From MB-PLM-2 sp964385715 (GTDB lineage: Bacteria > Planctomycetota > Planctomycetia > Pirellulales > UBA7805), in assembly GCA_964385715.1 (NCBI GenBank), contig CAYLRE010000186.1, positions 1 through 9,567 on the forward strand: a stretch of DNA of 9,567 nucleotides, written 5' to 3'. Shown in pieces: positions 5,529-9,567 of the stretch. Numbering within the stretch: the stretch's first letter is position 1; each line of letters starts with the position of its first letter. The translations under genes were made by a program, and so were the position numbers. The notes beneath the pieces were generated by a model. That model ran no database searches and was not told the origin of the DNA. It saw only the letters and a list, made by a program, of their open reading frames with translations.

Positions 5529-6674
5529 ATGACTTCACAGCGAATGGGAATCCGACAACCCAACGTCTTGGTTTGGGGGCTCGGCATCATGCTTTGTTTC
5601 TTGGGCGGCGCACAGGCGATTGCTCAAGCATTGGGGCCGGCGGCTCCGTACCCGATTTACGGTATCGACTGCGTGCATGGCAACTGCAACGACAGCGGTT
5701 GGAAGGCGATGGGGCCTGTCGATTGGCAGCGTTTCGGTCAGGGCGAGTACATCGGACCTCACCGCGATCCGCATGTGCCGGAGTACCGTCTGCGAGTGGA
5801 TGATCAGATTGACTTCGTCTACCGAATCACCCGTAACCAGATGCCAAACTCGTACAAGCTCAACATTGGTGATCAGATTCGCATCGAGGTATTTGCCGAC
5901 GAGGCGCTCAATCGAGATCTAATCATCTTGCCTGATGGCACGATCGTGCTGCTACTCGTTGGCGAAGTGCAGGCGGCCGGCTTTACCGCCGAGCAGCTCC
6001 GCGACAACATCGAGACGCTTTACAAGAAGTATTACAACACCCCAAATGTGGCCGTGACGCCGCTGGCGGTGAATACGAAGCTGGAAGACCTGCGGGCTAC
6101 GGTCGATGCACGCGCTGGCCAGGGTGGTCAGTTCTTTACCACGCGGGTTACTCCCGACGGCACGGTGGCGTTACCGGCGATTGGCAATCTGCCAGTGAAC
6201 GGTCTGACGCTGGCGGAAATCAAGCGTGAGGCCGATGCTCGCTACGACGAAGTGGTCTACGGCATCGAAGTCACGCCGGTGTTGTTGCAACGGGCGCCAC
6301 GCTTCGTGTACGTCGTTGGAGAAGTTGCCAATCCAGGGCGATTCGAAATGGAATCGCCGATGACGCTAACCCAGGCGATTGCCATGGCTGGCGGCTGGAA
6401 CGTCGGTGCTAACCTGAATCAGGTGGTCGTATTCCGCCGCGGCGACGATTGGCGATTGATCGCCACGATGCTCGACATCCGTGGTGCGTTGTATGGCAAG
6501 CAGCCCTGCCCGTCGGATGAGATCTGGCTACGCGATACCGATATCGTGATCGTGCCCAAGTCGCCGATCCTCGAGGCAGACGAGTTTATCGAACTCGTCT
6601 TCACGCGGGGAATCTACGGAGTTCTTCCGGAACTGCCCACGGCGGTCTCATTCAGCACCATGGGGGCGCTGTAA
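5529..6674 (+). CDS. Polysaccharide biosynthesis/export protein (Wza-like, poly-export/SLBB)
   Basis: Proteins of this family form the outer-membrane/periplasmic channel that passes capsular or exopolysaccharide out of the cell. The product has 381 residues. Residues 12-33 (NVLVWGLGIMLCFLGGAQAIAQ) form a signal peptide with likely cleavage after AQA; no lipobox Cys is at the right place, unlike E. coli Wza. Residues 86-100 (YRLRVDDQIDFVYRI) and 109-122 (YKLNIGDQIRIEVF) are two copies of the entry motif of the poly-export domain. The first full unit continues through LPDGTIVLLLVGEVQAAGFTAEQL (134-157), and a second related unit is VTPDGTVALPAIGNLPVNGLTLAEI (207-231). RFVYVVGEVANPGRFEM (258-274) and MTLTQAIAMAGG (278-289) are the classic SLBB pattern. 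A possible C-terminal amphipathic helix is at 352-365. It follows the TPR gene by 150 bases in the same direction. No glycosyltransferase, Wzc kinase or flippase is in view, so substrate is unknown. Confidence 0.92.
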   Translation: MTSQRMGIRQPNVLVWGLGIMLCFLGGAQAIAQALGPAAPYPIYGIDCVHGNCNDSGWKAMGPVDWQRFGQGEYIGPHRDPHVPEYRLRVDDQIDFVYRITRNQMPNSYKLNIGDQIRIEVFADEALNRDLIILPDGTIVLLLVGEVQAAGFTAEQLRDNIETLYKKYYNTPNVAVTPLAVNTKLEDLRATVDARAGQGGQFFTTRVTPDGTVALPAIGNLPVNGLTLAEIKREADARYDEVVYGIEVTPVLLQRAPRFVYVVGEVANPGRFEMESPMTLTQAIAMAGGWNVGANLNQVVVFRRGDDWRLIATMLDIRGALYGKQPCPSDEIWLRDTDIVIVPKSPILEADEFIELVFTRGIYGVLPELPTAVSFSTMGAL

Positions 6675-6750
6675 CGCACGCCGCCGGGTCGTCTGTGCAA
6701 GAGGCCGTCCGAACAAGGGATCGCCAGCGTAGCCGTGATCGTATGTTTCT

Positions 6751-6771
6751 GATCGCAAGCGATTAGCGATC
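6751..6771. terminator. Hairpin between convergent genes, weak bidirectional terminator candidate
   Basis: GATCGC (6751-6756) and GCGATC (6766-6771) form a 6-bp stem with a 9-base loop that overlaps the stop codon of the leftward DUF11 gene. No U-run is present in either direction. It is the best hairpin in the 88-base gap between the two convergent genes. Confidence 0.3.
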
Positions 6772-9039
6772 GGAATAGATCAGGGTGCTTTCTTCCTTGG
6801 TGACCGGCTGACGATGATCGTCGCTCTGCAGCTGGATGCGAATTCGTTGGTCGCCGGCTTGCAGACCTTCGGCACGAATACGGAAGGTCGTATCGGCCTT
6901 GGGTGCTAGTCGATTGAGCGACTCGAATACCACGCGACCACCTTCGACGGAACCTCGCGTCGGGCCATCGGCGGCCACGGCACGCAATCCTGGTGGCAAC
7001 TGGGCAGACAGCAGGACGTTGCCGGCCGACTTGGTACCCTGATTCAGCAGTCGAATTTCGTACTCGACCTCGCCACCGACTTCGACGGGGTCTTGGACGT
7101 CGACGACTTCAAATACGAGAGCAGCAAGGCCATCGACTTCGATCGTCTCCTCGAGTTTGTCGGAGAGATTCTTCTCGGCCTTACCTTCGATCACGATCTT
7201 GTGGTTGCCCGATTCAGTCGGCATGGTGACCAACTCGACCGAGCCTGATTCACCTTCGGGCAATTCGGCCAGACTCCAGTAGACGGTGTGCGTACCTTCG
7301 TCGTAGTGACCGGCATTGTTGGCCGACACAAACTTGATTCCCTTCGGCAGGTGCGACATTAGCTCGACTTGCTTGGCGGGAGCGGTTCCATCGTTTGAAA
7401 TCGAGACGGCGTAGACCGCCTTGCGTTCCAGGAAGCGTCGTTTGGGGCCTTCGATCGCAACCTTCAGCTGAGGCGCGATGACTTCCATCGAAACCTGGGC
7501 CTTCGCCGAAAGCGAACCGTCATCCCGTGCTTCAATGGTATTGACCAACTGTCCCGCGGCGGCGGCGGTCAGCGTCAATTCGATCTGTCGTGACTCGCGC
7601 GGAGCGAGATCGCCAAAATCGAATTCCAATTCACCGCCCGCCTCGTGTCGGAGTTGCGGGGGCAGGCTGTTGTAGAGCGTGATGCCGGTGGCCACGCCCG
7701 TACCTGGATTGGAGATCTGTAGCGTCATTGCCACCTTGTCGCCAATCATGACGCGTTTGGGCGCCGACAGGTCGAGTTTGAGTTGGGGCCGCGTAGCAAC
7801 CGTGCGAGCCGAGGCTTCGGCGCGGAATTCGACGGAAGCGACCGAACCGATTTCGCCTTCGGTCTCAGGCATGACTTGCAGCGTGACCGATTTCTCTTGT
7901 CCTGGCTCAAGCGTGCCGAGCAACCAGGTCACGCGGGAATCGTTCGACACGTTGGCCGACGGCTTCGATTCGAGGTAACTGGTTCCCTCGGGAACCTGAT
8001 CGACGATGCGTACATCATGGGCGGCGGTCGAGCCGCTATTGCGGACGAAGATTTTGAACTGGGCGGGCTTGCCGACCTGAATTTCCTTGGGGGCTTTCTT
8101 ACGCAGACTCAATTGCGGTGACTGCGTCCCCTCCAGCTGCTTGCTGCCAGGGCGACCGGTACCTTGGACGGAACGATCACGCGAAGCAGACGTGGGATTG
8201 GCCGCGGCGAAACTACGTTGTGGTGCGTTGGCACGCGCCGCCGGCTTGGGCAACGTCGTGCTCAGCGGAGCAGCGCCGGCGGCTGCCGCAGGAAGCGGAG
8301 CCGGAGCGGCATTCGGCTTCGACGCCGAGTCGTATTGGGGCGCCGCCGAAGGAACGACCGCTGTTCGAGTAACAGGCGTCTTGGCAGGTAGAGCGCTGGG
8401 AGCCGCCGCAACTTGGCTCGTGGTCGCTACGTTCGCAGGACCGGAAGGAGGACCTGCCGAAGGCGGAGTGTAGCCAGTGGAAGCTTGGCTCGGTACCGGA
8501 CCAGATGAGGTTGGCGGTCGATAGCCACTGGAAGCCGCCTTGTTGCGAAGACGATTGTAGGGCGTTCCGCCAGCGGGCAGTCGCGTGGTGGTCGTTGAAT
8601 TGGATGTCGCGGACGACGTTTTGGGCTTGGACCGCAGTACCGAACCGTTACGGTTCGAGCCGGAGCTCGCCGGACTTTGAGCCGCGGCGAGTTGCACCTG
8701 GCTGTCCTGCCCATATTGGGGCGCGGCCGGAACGACTGCCGGTGCGGACGTAGAAGCTTGCGAATCGAGCACCTGTGCGCTCAACGCACTGGCGGCGAAT
8801 GGATCGCTGCCGGTGGACGGAGTACTGTTGGTCGTCGACTTTGGAAAGGCTGCAGAGGCCGTCGACGGAGTCGCCTGAATTGGGGGCGGGGCTCCTTCGG
8901 GCGTTGTGATCTCGGTTCTCGTTTCGGTCGTTGTCGCGGCCGACGGGTCATTTCCCCATTGGGCCTGGGCATAGTAAGCCCACAGACCTAAGGCAGCGAC
9001 GCCAGTGATCAGGGACGATCGAACGATAAAACGCTTCAT
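6763..9039 (-). CDS. Secreted protein with four DUF11-like Ig-fold repeats
   Basis: The product has 758 residues. Residues 1-27 (MKRFIVRSSLITGVAALGLWAYYAQAQ) form a good signal peptide, probably cleaved after AQA. Residues 30-305 are low-complexity, rich in Ala, Pro, Ser and Thr, with short internal repeats: VVPAAPQYG (102-110) against VVPSAAPQYD (228-237), and SGYRPPTSSGP (171-181) against TGYTPPSAGPP (189-198). From about 307 to the end there are four similar units of roughly 100-115 residues (about 307-416, 418-520, 522-635, 638-755). Each has the pattern 'V...VxNxGTxxAxxVxLxxxLPxGxxxxxA', for example NSGSTAAHDVRIVDQVPEG (334-352) and NQGTKSAGNVLLSAQLPPG (666-684). This is the DUF11/CARDB-like beta-sandwich seen in many secreted planctomycete proteins; a role in adhesion or surface structure is inferred. 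GGAA lies 8 bases before the ATG. No sorting tail or transmembrane anchor follows the last repeat. It is convergent with the export gene. Confidence 0.88.
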   Translation of the reverse strand: MKRFIVRSSLITGVAALGLWAYYAQAQWGNDPSAATTTETRTEITTPEGAPPPIQATPSTASAAFPKSTTNSTPSTGSDPFAASALSAQVLDSQASTSAPAVVPAAPQYGQDSQVQLAAAQSPASSGSNRNGSVLRSKPKTSSATSNSTTTTRLPAGGTPYNRLRNKAASSGYRPPTSSGPVPSQASTGYTPPSAGPPSGPANVATTSQVAAAPSALPAKTPVTRTAVVPSAAPQYDSASKPNAAPAPLPAAAAGAAPLSTTLPKPAARANAPQRSFAAANPTSASRDRSVQGTGRPGSKQLEGTQSPQLSLRKKAPKEIQVGKPAQFKIFVRNSGSTAAHDVRIVDQVPEGTSYLESKPSANVSNDSRVTWLLGTLEPGQEKSVTLQVMPETEGEIGSVASVEFRAEASARTVATRPQLKLDLSAPKRVMIGDKVAMTLQISNPGTGVATGITLYNSLPPQLRHEAGGELEFDFGDLAPRESRQIELTLTAAAAGQLVNTIEARDDGSLSAKAQVSMEVIAPQLKVAIEGPKRRFLERKAVYAVSISNDGTAPAKQVELMSHLPKGIKFVSANNAGHYDEGTHTVYWSLAELPEGESGSVELVTMPTESGNHKIVIEGKAEKNLSDKLEETIEVDGLAALVFEVVDVQDPVEVGGEVEYEIRLLNQGTKSAGNVLLSAQLPPGLRAVAADGPTRGSVEGGRVVFESLNRLAPKADTTFRIRAEGLQAGDQRIRIQLQSDDHRQPVTKEESTLIYSDR

Positions 9040-9513
9040 GGGATTGATTCCAAAACAGGAAGTGATCGGACCACAACGCGCGTCTTGTCGGGGCAGAAAT
9101 CATGCCGCTTTCAAGCCGCTTCAATTTCTCCGCGCAGCGTCGGCAACGCCAACACTGCGGAAGGGAAGGAGGGGGTAAGTACCAAAACGGCCGCTGGAGC
9201 GAAAGATCAAAGTCCGGAAAGGGGCATGGAGTGGCGAAAATCGCCGCGAAAATCCGATCACCGCGGCCGTTATGCCCATGACGCTCGTGAGCGGAAAGTC
9301 CAGGCATTGCTAGCACTTAAGAGATGGGTAGAAGTTTGATCGCCCGGGGAATCGAAAAAAAATTCTCGAAACTCAGCGTTTTCTTGTACGGATTTAGGCG
9401 ATTCCCGCCACTACTAATACTGGAGGGTAGTCATCGGCGCGCTGAGTGTTCGCCGCCGTCCTCCTTCTTACCTAGTGCACCTGTTTTTCTGGAACATTGA
9501 GTTTCCTGGAGCG
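9040..9513. other. Intergenic region between the DUF11 gene and the right-edge gene
   Basis: This 474-base stretch separates divergent genes. An 84-codon open frame on the + strand (9085-9339) and a 122-codon one on the opposite strand have no recognisable family and very charged or erratic composition, so I treat both as chance. It contains the AAAAAAAA-containing segment and inverted repeat at 9347-9406. No promoter box is convincing in either direction. Confidence 0.5.
9347..9406. repeat. 8-bp inverted repeat flanking an A-rich loop
   Basis: GGGAATCG (9347-9354) and CGATTCCC (9399-9406) are exact reverse complements separated by 44 bases that begin with eight A residues. It could be a leader structure or regulator half-sites for the gene starting at 9514. 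Chance is a serious alternative at this arm length. Confidence 0.3.
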
Positions 9514-9567
9514 ATGAGCGATGCGACTGACCCTACGAACCTAGCTGGCCTACCTCGATGGAATCCT
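9514..9567 (+). CDS. N-terminal start of a probable gene, cut by the right edge
   Basis: From ATG 9514 the frame is open for 18 codons to the edge (MSDATDPTNLAGLPRWNP). It looks like a typical hydrophilic bacterial N-terminus. In the same frame no stop occurs back to 9415, so a GTG at 9475 is an alternative start. GGAG (9508-9511) lies only two bases from the ATG, too close for an ideal ribosome-binding site. The overlapping ATG at 9521 in another frame stops within eight codons. Too little is visible to assign a family. Confidence 0.42.
   Translation, partial: MSDATDPTNLAGLPRWNP

Noticed and set aside
9085..9339. 84-codon + strand frame between the DUF11 gene and the right edge
   Set aside because: TTG start without a ribosome-binding site, highly charged composition, no family resemblance.
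1..9567. CRISPR array, insertion sequence, phage or toxin-antitoxin module
   Set aside because: No regularly spaced repeats, transposase, integrase or short paired genes with such features were seen on either strand, despite the tmRNA being a common integration site for mobile elements.

Overview
The window looks like chromosomal DNA from a planctomycete, probably of the Pirellula/Rhodopirellula/Blastopirellula kind. This is inferred from moderately high GC, weak or missing Shine-Dalgarno sites, long Ala/Pro/Ser-rich exported proteins, a large DUF11-repeat secreted protein, and the style of the TPR and polysaccharide-export proteins. No IS element, phage gene or CRISPR array is visible.

The left third (1-2149) is transcribed leftwards. 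From right to left it holds uppP (undecaprenyl-diphosphatase, lipid-carrier recycling), an unlabelled gap with a good promoter-like site, the tmRNA gene ssrA (626-983, the best-supported RNA here), a cluster of hairpins, and the N-terminal part of a small membrane-anchored or secreted protein that runs off the left edge. The tmRNA is one-piece, encodes the tag AENNLALAA and has no encoded CCA.

The middle (2414-6674) is transcribed rightwards. It starts with a sugar-phosphate isomerase/epimerase-like TIM-barrel protein. A 463-base gap follows that carries a nearly perfect 25-base palindrome. Then comes an exported TPR protein with a Pro-rich N-terminal half built around a recurring ERLPPV motif. 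Last is a Wza-like polysaccharide export protein with two poly-export/SLBB-type units. The last two genes are 150 bases apart in the same direction, separated by a short AT-rich tandem repeat, and plausibly act together at the cell envelope.

The right third holds a convergent leftward gene for a 758-residue secreted protein with four DUF11-like Ig-fold repeats behind a low-complexity region of about 275 residues. A 474-base divergent intergenic region follows, and then the first 18 codons of a probable rightward gene at the edge.

The common theme is the cell envelope: lipid-carrier recycling, polysaccharide export and secreted repeat proteins. There is no convincing sign of a dedicated new system. 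The items most worth a second look are the palindrome at 3447-3471, the ERLPPV-repeat TPR protein next to the export protein, and the tmRNA with its tag.
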